Below the pieces are notes generated by a model, which was not told where the DNA came from, searched no databases, and was given only the letters and a program-made list of their open reading frames with translations. A program made the translations under genes and the position numbers. A DNA stretch of 64,000 bases from Streptomyces flavotricini (GTDB lineage Bacteria > Actinomycetota > Actinomycetes > Streptomycetales > Streptomycetaceae), in assembly GCF_020639365.1 (NCBI RefSeq), contig NZ_JAINUL010000001.1, positions 3,390,449 through 3,454,448 on the forward strand, in the 5' to 3' direction. Below, piece by piece: positions 23,386-32,584 of this stretch. Within the stretch, counting starts at the first letter, position 1. Each line of letters opens with the position of its first letter.

Positions 23386-24171
23386 GTGGAAGTTGTCATC
23401 GTCCCCGACGCCAAGGCAGGCGGCGAGCTCATCGCGGAGGCCATGGCCGCCCTGGTCCGCCGCAAGCCCGACGCCCTGCTCGGCGTGGCGACCGGCTCCA
23501 CCCCGCTGCCCGTCTACGAGGCCCTGGCCGCGAAGGTCAGGGGCGGCGAGGTCGACGCCTCCCGGGCGCGGATCTGCCAGCTCGACGAGTACGTCGGCCT
23601 GCCGGCCGGGCACCCGGAGTCCTACCGCGCGGTCGTGCTGCGCGAGGTCGTGGAGCCCCTGGGCCTGTCCGAGGCCTCGTTCATGGGCCCGGACGGCTCC
23701 GCCGAGGACATCGTGGCCGCGTGCGAGGCGTACGACCGCGCACTGGCCGAGGCGGGCGGGGTCGACCTGCAGCTGCTCGGCATCGGCACGGACGGGCACA
23801 TCGGCTTCAACGAGCCGTGCTCCTCGCTGGCGTCGCGCACCCGGATCAAGACGCTGACGGAGCAGACGCGCGTCGACAACGCGCGGTTCTTCGACGACGA
23901 CATGGAGCAGGTGCCGCACCACGTCATCACGCAGGGGATCGGGACGATCCTCGACGCCCGGCACCTGGTGCTGCTCGCGACCGGCGAGGGCAAGGCGGAA
24001 GCCGTCGCACAGACCGTCGAGGGCCCGCTGTCCGCGCTGGTCCCGGCCTCGGCGCTGCAGCTGCACGGCCATGCCACGGTCGTCGTGGACGAGGCGGCGG
24101 CGTCGAAGCTGAAGCTCGCGGACTACTTCCGGCACACCTACGCCAACAAGCCCGCGTGGCAGGGGCTTTAG
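23386..24171 (+). CDS. nagB: Glucosamine-6-phosphate deaminase
   Basis: Converts glucosamine-6-phosphate to fructose-6-phosphate and ammonia, feeding amino sugar into glycolysis. 261 residues, the usual length. Asp67-Glu68 in QLDEYVG and GIGTDGHIGFNEP (132-144) with Asp136, His138 and Glu143 form the active site. GTG start with only a weak ribosome site. The dre at 23341-23356 puts it under DasR; its substrate is itself the signal that releases DasR. Confidence 0.95.
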   Translation: MEVVIVPDAKAGGELIAEAMAALVRRKPDALLGVATGSTPLPVYEALAAKVRGGEVDASRARICQLDEYVGLPAGHPESYRAVVLREVVEPLGLSEASFMGPDGSAEDIVAACEAYDRALAEAGGVDLQLLGIGTDGHIGFNEPCSSLASRTRIKTLTEQTRVDNARFFDDDMEQVPHHVITQGIGTILDARHLVLLATGEGKAEAVAQTVEGPLSALVPASALQLHGHATVVVDEAAASKLKLADYFRHTYANKPAWQGL

Positions 24172-24193
24172 GCGGCACCTTCCCACGCGTACG

Positions 24194-24226
24194 AAGGGCC
24201 GGGCTCCCCGAGGGGGCCCGGCCCTT
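24194..24226 (+). terminator. Terminator after nagB
   Basis: Eleven-base perfect arms (24194-24204 and 24216-24226), partly extended inward, 22 bp after the nagB stop. Confidence 0.75.
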
Positions 24227-24299
24227 GCGCGTCCGTACAGCCGCCGGGGCCCCCACAGACCCCGCGAACCGCACGCAGCCCGTACGGGGCCCGGGTGTG

Positions 24300-24336
24300 C
24301 CCGTGCCCCCGGGACAGGGTGTCCTGGGGGCACGGG
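24300..24336 (-). terminator. Terminator after dasD (convergent with nagB)
   Basis: Seventeen-base arms (24300-24316 and 24320-24336) pairing with one G-T wobble around a GGG loop, 29 bp past the stop of the minus-strand glycosidase gene. Confidence 0.75.
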
Positions 24337-24365
24337 ACAGGGCGGACCGGGAGCTCCGGGGCTGG

Positions 24366-25856
24366 TCAGACCCCGGCGATCAGCTCCGCCGCCGCCCTGC
24401 CGCAGACCCGCGAGGCACCGTGCGTCGCGATGTGCAGCGCCCCGCGGGGCTCGGCACGCGGTACGCCCATCTCGACGACGACGGTCTGCGGGCGGGTCTC
24501 GACCAGCGCCTCCAGGGCCGCCGCCATCCACGGGTGCCGGTGCGCGTCGCGGACCACCAGCACGACGGTGCGCTCCCCCGCCGCCGCGAGCACGTCGGCG
24601 GCCGTGGCCCCCTCGGGGAACACCCCCGAGACGGTTCCCGGTACCAGCGCGGCCAGTTCGGCCGCCACGCCCCACGGGGTCTCGTCGCCCACCGCGATGT
24701 TCGCCACGGGTGCGAGCGTGGCGACGTACGGGGCGGTCACGGGCCCGGCGGTGCCCGTGACGACCAGCGCGCGGCGGGCCGCCGCCAAGCCGATGCCGGG
24801 CGCGCTCCCCTCCTGCGGCGCGCCCGGCGCGGCGGCGGCCCGGACCTGCCGGGTCCATGAGGCCAGCGCCCGCACCCGGGCGGCGGCGTCGGCGAGCCGC
24901 TCCGCCGGGAGCGCGCCCTCCCGTACGGCCGCGACCAGGGCGTCGCGCAGCCGCAGCACGGTGGCCTCGTCGGCGAGCCCGCCGCCGACGCAGATCGCGT
25001 CGGCGCCCGCCGCGATGGCGAGGACCGAGCCGCGCTCGATGCCGTACGTCCCGGCGATGGCGTTCATCTCCATGCCGTCGGTGACGATCAGACCCTCGTA
25101 GCCGAGCTCCTTGCGCAGCAGCCCGGTCAGGATCTGCGGGCTGAGCGTGGCCGGGCGGGTCGGGTCCAGGGCGGGCACCAGGATGTGCGCGCTCATCACG
25201 GCCTTCGTGCCGGCCTCGATGGCCGCCTTGAACGGGACCAGTTCACGGGCGACCAGCGTGTCCAGGTCCACGTCGATGCGCGGCAGCGCGTGGTGCGAGT
25301 CGACGTTGGTGTCGCCGTGGCCCGGGAAGTGCTTGGTGCAGGCGGCGACTCCGGCGGCCTGCAGGCCCTCGACGTACGCGGCGGTGTGCCGGGCGGCGAG
25401 GCGGGTGTCCGCGCCGAAGGACCGTACGCCGATGACCGGGTTGTCCGGGTTGGAGTTGACGTCGGCGGACGGCGCCCAGTTGAGGTTGACCCCGCACTCG
25501 GCGAGGCGGCGGCCCAGCTCGCGGGCCACGTCCCGGGTGAGGCCGGTGTCGTCGACGGCGCCGAGGGCCAGGTTGCCGGGGAAGGACGAACCGCCCCGGA
25601 CCTCCAGGCGGGTGACGTCGCCGCCCTCCTCGTCGATGGCGACCAGGACGTCGTCGCGCTCGGCGCGCAGCTGCGCGGTGAGCGCGGCGAGCTGCTCGGG
25701 CGAGGCGATGTTGCGGCCGAACAGGCCGACGGCGGTGAGCCCTTCGCCCACCTGGCGGAGCAGCCACGCGGGGGCGGTGGTGCCTTCGAAGCCGGGCTGG
25801 AGGACCGCGAGGGCGTCGCGGGTCAAGGTGTCGGCGCCGTGCGCAAGGAGGGTCAT
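24366..25856 (-). CDS. dasD: Beta-N-acetylglucosaminidase (GH3, DasD type)
   Basis: Glycoside hydrolase family 3 enzyme that splits imported chitobiose into N-acetylglucosamine. 496 residues: TIM barrel with KHFPGHGDTNVDSHH, the NagZ-type catalytic loop with the Asp-His dyad, and IVTDGMEMNAI carrying the nucleophile Asp; a C-terminal alpha/beta domain of about 140 residues follows. No signal peptide, so it acts in the cytoplasm. It starts 6 bp after the dasC stop, the last gene of the dasBC-D transcript. Confidence 0.92.
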   Translation of the reverse strand: MTLLAHGADTLTRDALAVLQPGFEGTTAPAWLLRQVGEGLTAVGLFGRNIASPEQLAALTAQLRAERDDVLVAIDEEGGDVTRLEVRGGSSFPGNLALGAVDDTGLTRDVARELGRRLAECGVNLNWAPSADVNSNPDNPVIGVRSFGADTRLAARHTAAYVEGLQAAGVAACTKHFPGHGDTNVDSHHALPRIDVDLDTLVARELVPFKAAIEAGTKAVMSAHILVPALDPTRPATLSPQILTGLLRKELGYEGLIVTDGMEMNAIAGTYGIERGSVLAIAAGADAICVGGGLADEATVLRLRDALVAAVREGALPAERLADAAARVRALASWTRQVRAAAAPGAPQEGSAPGIGLAAARRALVVTGTAGPVTAPYVATLAPVANIAVGDETPWGVAAELAALVPGTVSGVFPEGATAADVLAAAGERTVVLVVRDAHRHPWMAAALEALVETRPQTVVVEMGVPRAEPRGALHIATHGASRVCGRAAAELIAGV

Positions 25857-25862
25857 GCGGCG

Positions 25863-26765
25863 TTATCCCTTCACTGCGCCGGCGGTCATGCCGCCGACGG
25901 CCTTGCGCTGGAGGAAGACGAAGATCACCAGGACCGGGACGGCGAACAGCGAGGAGGCGGCCATGGTCGCGCCCCAGTCGTTGCCGAAGGCGGTCTGGAA
26001 CTGGGTCAGCCACAGGGGCAGGGTCTGCGCGGTCTTGTCCTTGTTGAGGATCAGGACCATCGCGAACTCGTTCCAGGCGGTGATGAAGCCGAAGAGCGAG
26101 GTGGACATCAGGCCGGGGGCGAGCAGCGGGAAGATCACCTTGCGGAAGGCCTGGCCGCGGGTGCAGCCGTCGATCTGGGCGGCCTCCTCCAGCGTCACCG
26201 GGACGGCGGCGATGAAGCCGCGCAGGGTCCAGATGGTGAAGGGCAGGACCATCACGAAGTAGATCGCGGTCAGCAGCGGGAGGCTGTTCAGCATCTCGGC
26301 GTCGCGGGCGATCATGTACATCGCGATGACCATGACCTCCCAGGGGGCCATCTGCGCCATCATCACGCCGAGTACGAGGCCCTTGCGGCCCTTGAACTTC
26401 ATGCGGGCGATGGCGAAGCTCGCGGCGAGGGCCACGGCCAGGGCCAGCACGACGGCGCCGACGGTGACGAGCAGGCTGTTCGTCACGTACGTCCAGAACA
26501 GCTCGACGCCCGTGGCCTTGGTGAAGTTGTCCAGCGTCGGGGTGAAGACGAAGACGGGGTCCTTGGAGAGGATCTGCCCGGACGGCTTGAGCGCCGAGGA
26601 GAACATCCAGTAGACGGGGAAGACGAAGACCACGGCCACGACGAGCGCGCCCAGGTTCTTCGCCACCGTGGCGGGGCGCAGCGGGCGGCGCTTGCGCAGC
26701 TGCCGGGCGGGCTTCGCGGGCTTCGGCGCGGCGGGTGCGGGCTTCGGGGCGGTGGTGGTGCTCAC
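25863..26765 (-). CDS. dasC: Chitobiose ABC transporter permease DasC
   Basis: Second inner-membrane permease of the N,N'-diacetylchitobiose importer. 300 residues with a Pro/Lys/Ala-rich cytoplasmic head (1-30) and six helices; the EAA loop (EEAAQIDGCTRGQAFRKV) docks the ATPase. No ATPase gene is present here; in Streptomyces the shared ATPase MsiK, encoded elsewhere, energises this transporter. GTG start with GGAGGAGGAG upstream, overlapping the dasB stop by four bases. Confidence 0.93.
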   Translation of the reverse strand: MSTTTAPKPAPAAPKPAKPARQLRKRRPLRPATVAKNLGALVVAVVFVFPVYWMFSSALKPSGQILSKDPVFVFTPTLDNFTKATGVELFWTYVTNSLLVTVGAVVLALAVALAASFAIARMKFKGRKGLVLGVMMAQMAPWEVMVIAMYMIARDAEMLNSLPLLTAIYFVMVLPFTIWTLRGFIAAVPVTLEEAAQIDGCTRGQAFRKVIFPLLAPGLMSTSLFGFITAWNEFAMVLILNKDKTAQTLPLWLTQFQTAFGNDWGATMAASSLFAVPVLVIFVFLQRKAVGGMTAGAVKG

Positions 26766-27778
26766 TGCTCCTCCTCCTGCTTCAGGATCAGGCGGAAGTA
26801 GAAGGACATGACGATCACGAGCATCACGATCGTCAGGACGGAGATCGCCGCGGCGAGCGCGTAGTGGCCCTGGCTCTGGCCCTCGACGAAGGCGAAGACG
26901 GGCAGGGTCTCGGAGGCGCGGTCGGGGCCGCCGCGGTTCATCGCGTACACCTGGGTGAAGGCCTTGAAGACCCAGATCACCTCGAGGAAGGTGGTGACGG
27001 TGAAGAACGGCTTCAGGTTCGGGAAGACGACCTGCCAGAAGGTCTGCCAGCCGTTCGCGCCGTCCATCCGCGCGGCCTCGTACAGCTCGCCGCTGACGGT
27101 GGTCAGGCCGGCGTACATGTTGAGGGCGACGAAGGGGACGGAGCCCCACACCACCAGGACCGTGACGATCACCAGGGTGGAGAAGCCGGACTCGAACCAG
27201 TTGTGCTGCTCGTAGCCGGTGAAGCCGAGGGTGCGCATGACCCAGTTCATGACGCCGAACTGCTCGTCGAACAGCCACTGGAAGACGGTGACGGACGCGA
27301 CGATCGGCATGGCCCAGGCCATCACCAGGGCCATCGACAGGACCAGGCGCATCCACTTGCCCAGGCGGTTCAGCAGGATGCCGACGAGGCTGCCGATCAG
27401 CATGATCAGCGCGACGTTGGCCGCGGTGAAGGCGAAGGTGCGCACGACGACGGTCCAGAAGTGCGCGTCGCCCAGCAGCTGGGTGTAGTTCTCGACCCCG
27501 TTGAAGGGTGCCTTCCGCTGGATGAACTCGATCTTGTCGACCTTCTGGAACGACAGGATCACGTTCTTGATCAGCGGGTACAGCAGCAGCGTGGCCAGGC
27601 TGAGGACCGCGGGTCCGATCAGGAGGTACGGCAGCCAGCCGGCGGGAAGCGGCTTTCTGCCCCGGCGCGGAGCCGACGGGCCGGCCCCCTTGGTCATGGG
27701 CGGCGTCTGCTGCCCTCCGGCGGACTTCGGTGGTGCGTCCTGTGGAGCGGTCACCGCTCCCTGGGAGTGCACGGTCAT
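26762..27778 (-). CDS. dasB: Chitobiose ABC transporter permease DasB
   Basis: First permease of the DasABC importer. 338 residues: Pro/Gly-rich cytoplasmic N-terminus (about 1-45), then six helices of the MalF-type family and the EAA loop (EAARMDGANGWQTFWQV) that contacts MsiK. GAGGTAA precedes ATG 27778. Translationally coupled to dasC. The gap to dasA holds a strong hairpin. Confidence 0.93.
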   Translation of the reverse strand: MTVHSQGAVTAPQDAPPKSAGGQQTPPMTKGAGPSAPRRGRKPLPAGWLPYLLIGPAVLSLATLLLYPLIKNVILSFQKVDKIEFIQRKAPFNGVENYTQLLGDAHFWTVVVRTFAFTAANVALIMLIGSLVGILLNRLGKWMRLVLSMALVMAWAMPIVASVTVFQWLFDEQFGVMNWVMRTLGFTGYEQHNWFESGFSTLVIVTVLVVWGSVPFVALNMYAGLTTVSGELYEAARMDGANGWQTFWQVVFPNLKPFFTVTTFLEVIWVFKAFTQVYAMNRGGPDRASETLPVFAFVEGQSQGHYALAAAISVLTIVMLVIVMSFYFRLILKQEEEQ

Positions 27779-27830
27779 GTCTTGGTTACCTCGGCTGCGG
27801 TCGGGCGTCGCACAGGTCTGTCAATGCGCG

Positions 27831-27874
27831 ACCGGGGGTGCGGCGGGCGCGTGGGCGCCGGCCGCACCCCCGGT
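27831..27874 (-). terminator. Intercistronic hairpin between dasA and dasB
   Basis: Fourteen-base perfect arms (27831-27844 and 27861-27874) with further pairing in the loop, 8 bp past the dasA stop and 52 bp before the dasB start. It may end part of the transcript or protect dasA mRNA, giving more binding protein than permease. Confidence 0.65.
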
Positions 27875-27882
27875 GCTACGTG

Positions 27883-29169
27883 CTACTTGTTGATGCGGTT
27901 CGCGATTTCCTTGTCCGCGTCCGCGCCCGCCTTGGCGGCGTCCTCACCCTTCAGGACCTTGGTCATGAACTCCTTGAGCGGGTTGGGCTCGGTCTCGACG
28001 TTCGCCCAGCCCGGGGTGACCGGGGTGATGCGGCCGTTGACGCCGCCCTTGCCCATGGCCTCGGCGAAGGAGCCCGCGGCCGGGGTGAAGTTCGCGCCGG
28101 CCTGGTTCGGGAGCAGCGCGCCCTTGGTCTCGGCGGCGTACTTCGTCATCTGGTCCTTGCCTGCGGCCAGGGCCAGCCACTCCTTGGCGAGCTCCTTGTT
28201 CTTGGAGCGCTCGGCGACGGCGAGGTTCGAGCCGCCGAGGAAGACGGTGCCCGGCTTGTCGGCCGTCTTGCCCGGGATCGGGAAGTAGCCGAAGTCGGCT
28301 TCCTTGCCCGCGTCCTTCAGGGCCTTCTCCGCACCGCCGGCCTCCCAGCCGAGACCGATCCAGGAGGAGACGCCGCCCTTGGGAACGACGTCGGTGGACT
28401 GCTGCGGGGTGGCCTCGTCCTTGTCCTTGGGGGCGGTGGAGTACGACTGGAGCTTCTTGTAGAACTCCATCGCGGACGCGGCCTGGGGGGTGCCGAGGCC
28501 GCCCTTCCACTTGCCGCCGTCCTTGACGGCGAGGTCGCCGCCCTCGTCCCAGATGAAGCCGGCGAGGACGTACCAGCTCTGGCCGGGGAGGTAGATCGGC
28601 TGCGAGGCGGGGTCCGCGGCCTTCAGCTTCTCGAGGCCGGCGATCCACTCGTCGCGGGTGGTCGGCGGGGTGACGCCGGCCTTGGCGTAGGCCTTCTTGT
28701 CGTACACGACGACGCGGTTGGCCGCGTACCAGGGGGCGGAGTAGAGCTTGCCGTCGTACTCGGCCGAGGCGAGCATGCTCTTCTGCCAGGCGTCGGCGCC
28801 GAGCTTGGCCTTGTCCTTGGTCAGGTCGGCGAGGCCGCCGGTGACGGCGTAGCCCGCGGTCTGGGTGTTGCCGAGCTCCAGGACGTCCGGCGGGGTGTTC
28901 TCGGAGAGGGCGGTGGTGACCTTCTCCTGGATCCCCTTCCACTGCTGCTCTTCGACCTTTACCGTGACACCCGGGTGCTTGGCCGAGAACTCGGCGTTGA
29001 CGGCGTCGATCCAAGCCTTCGGGGCGGAGCCGTCCATCACCCAGACGGTGATCTCCTTGGCGCCGCCGGCGTCGGTCTTGCCCTTGTCGTCGCCGTCGTT
29101 GCCACCGCACGCCGCGAGGCCGATCACCATGCCCGCGACTCCGACCGCCGCGATGAGCTTGCGCTTCAC
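27883..29169 (-). CDS. dasA: Chitobiose-binding lipoprotein DasA
   Basis: Extracellular solute-binding lipoprotein (family 1) that captures N,N'-diacetylchitobiose and N-acetylglucosamine for DasBC. 428 residues: lipoprotein signal peptide (KRKLIAAVG start, lipobox LAAC with Cys21), then a periplasmic-binding fold with WVMDGSAPKAW and YSAPWYAANRVVVYDK. GTG 29169 is chosen for GGAGG just upstream; the longer open frame lacks a signal peptide at its front. Transcribed divergently from dasR and repressed by DasR through the dre at 29257-29272. Confidence 0.95.
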   Translation of the reverse strand: MKRKLIAAVGVAGMVIGLAACGGNDGDDKGKTDAGGAKEITVWVMDGSAPKAWIDAVNAEFSAKHPGVTVKVEEQQWKGIQEKVTTALSENTPPDVLELGNTQTAGYAVTGGLADLTKDKAKLGADAWQKSMLASAEYDGKLYSAPWYAANRVVVYDKKAYAKAGVTPPTTRDEWIAGLEKLKAADPASQPIYLPGQSWYVLAGFIWDEGGDLAVKDGGKWKGGLGTPQAASAMEFYKKLQSYSTAPKDKDEATPQQSTDVVPKGGVSSWIGLGWEAGGAEKALKDAGKEADFGYFPIPGKTADKPGTVFLGGSNLAVAERSKNKELAKEWLALAAGKDQMTKYAAETKGALLPNQAGANFTPAAGSFAEAMGKGGVNGRITPVTPGWANVETEPNPLKEFMTKVLKGEDAAKAGADADKEIANRINK

Positions 29170-29256
29170 GCCACCCTCCTCAGGGATGCTCTGCACTTCC
29201 CTCGCCCGCCGCGGTGACGTACCAAGTACTGCCCGTGGGGCCGGGATCTGATCCAT

Positions 29257-29272
29257 ATTGGTTTAGACCAGT
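29257..29272 (-). promoter_or_regulatory. dre (DasR site) upstream of dasA
   Basis: ATTGGTTTAGACCAGT differs from the perfect palindrome ACTGGTCTAGACCAGT at only two positions. It lies in the dasA-dasR intergenic region, 88 bp from the dasA start. Confidence 0.92.
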
Positions 29273-29280
29273 AACCGGAG

Positions 29281-29296
29281 CTTGGCCTAGACCTTT
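29281..29296. promoter_or_regulatory. Second, weaker dre between dasA and dasR
   Basis: CTTGGCCTAGACCTTT keeps the CTAGACC core and matches 11 of 16 dre positions. It lies 24 bp from the first dre, close to two helical turns, so two DasR dimers could sit on the same face of the DNA. Confidence 0.6.
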
Positions 29297-29455
29297 AGGG
29301 GTGTCAAGGGTCTAATGAGCGGGTGATCGGTCCGTTACCGGACCGACACCTGGGGGAGGGAGGAGGCCTGTCCTCCCACCCGTGTCACGATGTGACCGCA
29401 CATATCGGAGGAGCCGGTGACGGCAGCGAAACTGGAGTCGGGAAGGCGGGCGGCG

Positions 29456-30220
29456 ATGTCCACCGAAGGGGCGACCACCGAGCCGGAAGGCGGGGCAGCC
29501 ACTCGCACGGCGCGGGTGCCCAAGTACTACCGACTCAAGCGGCACTTGCTCGACATGACCGAGACGCTGCCCCCGGGCACGCCGGTGCCGCCGGAGCGTA
29601 CGCTCGCGGCCGAATTCGACACCTCCCGGACCACCGTGCGCCAGGCTCTCCAGGAGCTCGTCGTCGAGGGGCGGCTGGAGCGCATCCAGGGCAAGGGCAC
29701 CTTCGTCGCGAAACCGAAGGTCTCCCAGCCCCTCCAACTGTCCTCGTACACGGAGGACATGCGGGCCCAGGGCCTGGAGCCCACCTCCCAACTCCTGGAC
29801 ATCGGCTACGTGACGGCCGACGACACCCTGGCCGGACTCCTCAAGATCGCCACGGGCGGCCGGGTGCTGCGCATCGAGCGGCTGCGCCTCGCGAGCGGCG
29901 AGCCGATGGCCATCGAGACCACCCACCTGTCGGCCAAGCGCTTCCCCGCGCTGCGCCGGTCCCTGGCGAAGTACACCTCCCTCTACACGGCGCTGGCCGA
30001 GGTGTACGACGTACGGCTCGCGGAGGCCGAGGAGACGATCGAGACCTCCCTGGCCACCCCGCGCGAGGCGGGCCTGCTGGGCACCGACGTCGGCCTGCCG
30101 ATGCTGATGCTCTCCCGCCACTCCCTCGACGCCGACGGCGAACCGGTCGAGTGGGTCCGCTCGGTGTACCGCGGCGATCGTTACAAGTTCGTCGCCCGAC
30201 TCCAGCGCCCCGCCGTCTGA
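29456..30220 (+). CDS. dasR: DasR, GntR/HutC repressor of chitin and amino sugar metabolism
   Basis: Global regulator that links N-acetylglucosamine to development and antibiotics; phosphorylated glucosamine releases it from dre sites. 254 residues from ATG 29456, the length of S. coelicolor DasR, with a near-identical register up to RTARVPKYYRLK. Winged HTH (about 20-90: RTLAAEFDTSRTTVRQALQ) and UTRA effector domain. A strong GGAGGAG stands just before an in-frame GTG at 29417, which would add 13 residues; both starts are possible. Confidence 0.95.
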   Translation: MSTEGATTEPEGGAATRTARVPKYYRLKRHLLDMTETLPPGTPVPPERTLAAEFDTSRTTVRQALQELVVEGRLERIQGKGTFVAKPKVSQPLQLSSYTEDMRAQGLEPTSQLLDIGYVTADDTLAGLLKIATGGRVLRIERLRLASGEPMAIETTHLSAKRFPALRRSLAKYTSLYTALAEVYDVRLAEAEETIETSLATPREAGLLGTDVGLPMLMLSRHSLDADGEPVEWVRSVYRGDRYKFVARLQRPAV

Positions 30221-30328
30221 TTCGTAGTTGACTCTCGTTCCGCTATGCGGACGGGGGCTTACGTTCACCGGGCGGGCCCCCGTAGATTCCCTGCGCTTAC
30301 GCAGATGATCAACGAGGGGACGAGGATC

Positions 30329-32584
30329 ATGCCGGAACCGGAAGCAACAGGTACAGAACGGAACGCGGCGAGTCCGGACACGGCGGCGGACTCGCCTTCC
30401 GCGCCGCGGAACCCGGCGGCGTCGGGGGGCGTGAGCCCGAAGTCCGTCGCCGTCTGGGTCCTCGTCGCCCTCATCGGGGCCCTCGGCTGGGGCATCCTCG
30501 CCCTCTCGCGCGGTGAGGAGATCTCGGCCGCCTGGCTGCTCGCCGCCGCCCTGGGCTCGTACGCCATCGGCTACCGCTTCTACGCGCGCTTCATCTCCGA
30601 CCGGGTCCTGAAGGTCGACAAGACGCGGGCCACCCCGGCCGAACGCCTTGACAACGGTGTCGACTTCCACCCCACCGACCGCCGCGTACTGTTCGGCCAC
30701 CACTTCGCCGCCGTCGCCGGCGCCGGCCCGCTGGTCGGCCCCGTGCTCGCCGCGCAGATGGGCTACCTGCCGGGCACCATCTGGATCGTCGCGGGCGTCA
30801 TCTTCGCGGGCGCCGTCCAGGACATGGTCACCCTCTTCTTCTCCACCCGCCGCGACGGCCGCTCGCTCGGCCAGATGGCGCGGGACGAGATCGGCCCGGT
30901 CGGCGGAGCCGCCGCCCTGGTCGCCGTGTTCGCCATCATGATCATCCTGCTGGCCGTGCTCGCCCTGGTCATCGTCAACGCCCTGGCGCACTCCCCCTGG
31001 GGCGTCTTCTCCATCGGCATGACCATCCCGATCGCCCTCTTCATGGGCTTCTACCTGCGCGTGCTGCGGCCCGGCCGGGTCACCGAGATCTCCGTCATCG
31101 GCGTCGCGCTGCTGCTGCTCGCCATCGTCGCGGGCGGCTGGGTCGCCGACTCCTCGCTGGCGAGCACCTTCACGCTGGAGAAGGAGACGCTGGTCCTGTG
31201 GATGGTGGCGTACGGGTTCATCGCCTCGGTGCTGCCGGTGTGGATGCTCCTCGCGCCCCGCGACTACCTCTCCACCTTCATGAAGGTGGGCACCATCGCG
31301 CTGCTCGCCGTGGGCGTGGTCGTCGCCATGCCCACCCTGAAGATGCCCGCGGTCACCGATTTCGCCGCCCGCGGGGACGGGCCGGTGTTCGCCGGGTCGA
31401 TGTTCCCGTTCGTCTTCATCACCATCGCCTGCGGGGCGCTGTCCGGGTTCCACGCGCTGGTCTCCTCCGGCACGACCCCCAAGATGATCCAGAAGGAGAC
31501 CCAGGTCCGGGTCATCGGCTACGGCGCGATGCTGACCGAGTCCTTCGTCGCCGTCATGGCGATCATCGCGGCCTGCATCATCGAGCCCGGCCTGTTCTTC
31601 GCGGTCAACTCCCCCGCCGGTGTGGTCGGCACCACGGTCGAGACCGCGTCGCAGGCCGTGACGAACTTCGGCTTCGCCATCTCGCCGGAGTTCCTCGCAC
31701 AGGCCGCGAAGGACGTGGAGGAGGCCAGCCTGCTGTCCCGCACGGGCGGCGCGCCCACGTTCGCACTCGGAATGTCGGAGATCTTCTCGTCCGTGGTCGG
31801 CGGCTCCGGGATGAAGGCGTTCTGGTACCACTTCGCGATCATGTTCGAGGCCCTGTTCATCCTGACCACCCTCGACGCGGGCACCCGGGTCGGCCGGTTC
31901 ATGCTCCAGGACACCCTCGGCAACGTGCACAAGTCCTTCAAGGACGTCAGCTGGAAGCCGGGTGTGTGGCTGGCGAGCGCGGTGGTCGTCGGCGGCTGGG
32001 GCTACTTCCTGTGGGTCGGCATCAAGGACCCGCTGGGCGGCATCAACCAGCTGTTCCCGCTGTTCGGGATCGCGAACCAGCTCCTCGCCGCGGTGGCGCT
32101 GGCCGTCTGCACCACGCTGCTGGTCAAGTCCGGGCGGCTCAAGTGGGCCTGGGTGACCGGCGTCCCGCTGGCCTGGGACGTGGCCGTCACGCTGACCGCG
32201 AGCTGGCAGAAGGTGTTCTCCGACGACGTGAAGGTCGGTTTCTTCGCTCAGCGCGACAAGTACCAGACCGGGATCGACGCCGGGAAGGTCCTGCCACCCG
32301 CGAAGAACATGGGCGAGATGCACACGATCGTCACGAACGCCACGGTCGACGGCGTCCTGTCGGCGCTGTTCGCGGTCCTGATCGTCATCGTGCTGCTGGA
32401 CGCGGCCCGGACCTGCCTGAAGGCCGCCGGCAACCCGGAGGCGGTCAGGCTGTCCGAGGTCCCGTGGACCGAGTCGAAGATCATCGCCCCGGCCGGGCTC
32501 ATCGCGACGCCCGAGGAGCGGGCGGAGCTCGCCGCCGCCGGCCTGGACTCGGGCGGCGGCCGCGTGAAGGAGCCGGTGGCGTGA
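30329..32584 (+). CDS. cstA: CstA-family carbon starvation / pyruvate transporter
   Basis: 751 residues with about 16-18 transmembrane helices. Family members import peptides or pyruvate on carbon limitation. Typical signatures: DRRVLFGHHFAAVAGAGPLVGP and the FHALVSSGTTPKMI region. A disordered head of about 45 residues precedes the first helix. ATG 30329 has GGGGACGAGG upstream; an in-frame ATG at 30305 is possible. It overlaps the next gene by four bases. Confidence 0.92.
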   Translation: MPEPEATGTERNAASPDTAADSPSAPRNPAASGGVSPKSVAVWVLVALIGALGWGILALSRGEEISAAWLLAAALGSYAIGYRFYARFISDRVLKVDKTRATPAERLDNGVDFHPTDRRVLFGHHFAAVAGAGPLVGPVLAAQMGYLPGTIWIVAGVIFAGAVQDMVTLFFSTRRDGRSLGQMARDEIGPVGGAAALVAVFAIMIILLAVLALVIVNALAHSPWGVFSIGMTIPIALFMGFYLRVLRPGRVTEISVIGVALLLLAIVAGGWVADSSLASTFTLEKETLVLWMVAYGFIASVLPVWMLLAPRDYLSTFMKVGTIALLAVGVVVAMPTLKMPAVTDFAARGDGPVFAGSMFPFVFITIACGALSGFHALVSSGTTPKMIQKETQVRVIGYGAMLTESFVAVMAIIAACIIEPGLFFAVNSPAGVVGTTVETASQAVTNFGFAISPEFLAQAAKDVEEASLLSRTGGAPTFALGMSEIFSSVVGGSGMKAFWYHFAIMFEALFILTTLDAGTRVGRFMLQDTLGNVHKSFKDVSWKPGVWLASAVVVGGWGYFLWVGIKDPLGGINQLFPLFGIANQLLAAVALAVCTTLLVKSGRLKWAWVTGVPLAWDVAVTLTASWQKVFSDDVKVGFFAQRDKYQTGIDAGKVLPPAKNMGEMHTIVTNATVDGVLSALFAVLIVIVLLDAARTCLKAAGNPEAVRLSEVPWTESKIIAPAGLIATPEERAELAAAGLDSGGGRVKEPVA

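Noticed and set aside
29300..29318. Third dre near GGGTCTAATGAGC
   Set aside because: Only half of the palindrome is present, so it is likely fortuitous.
29312..32323. 1003-codon minus-strand frame opposite dasR and cstA
   Set aside because: Low-complexity shadow with no fold or motif, opposite well-recognised genes.
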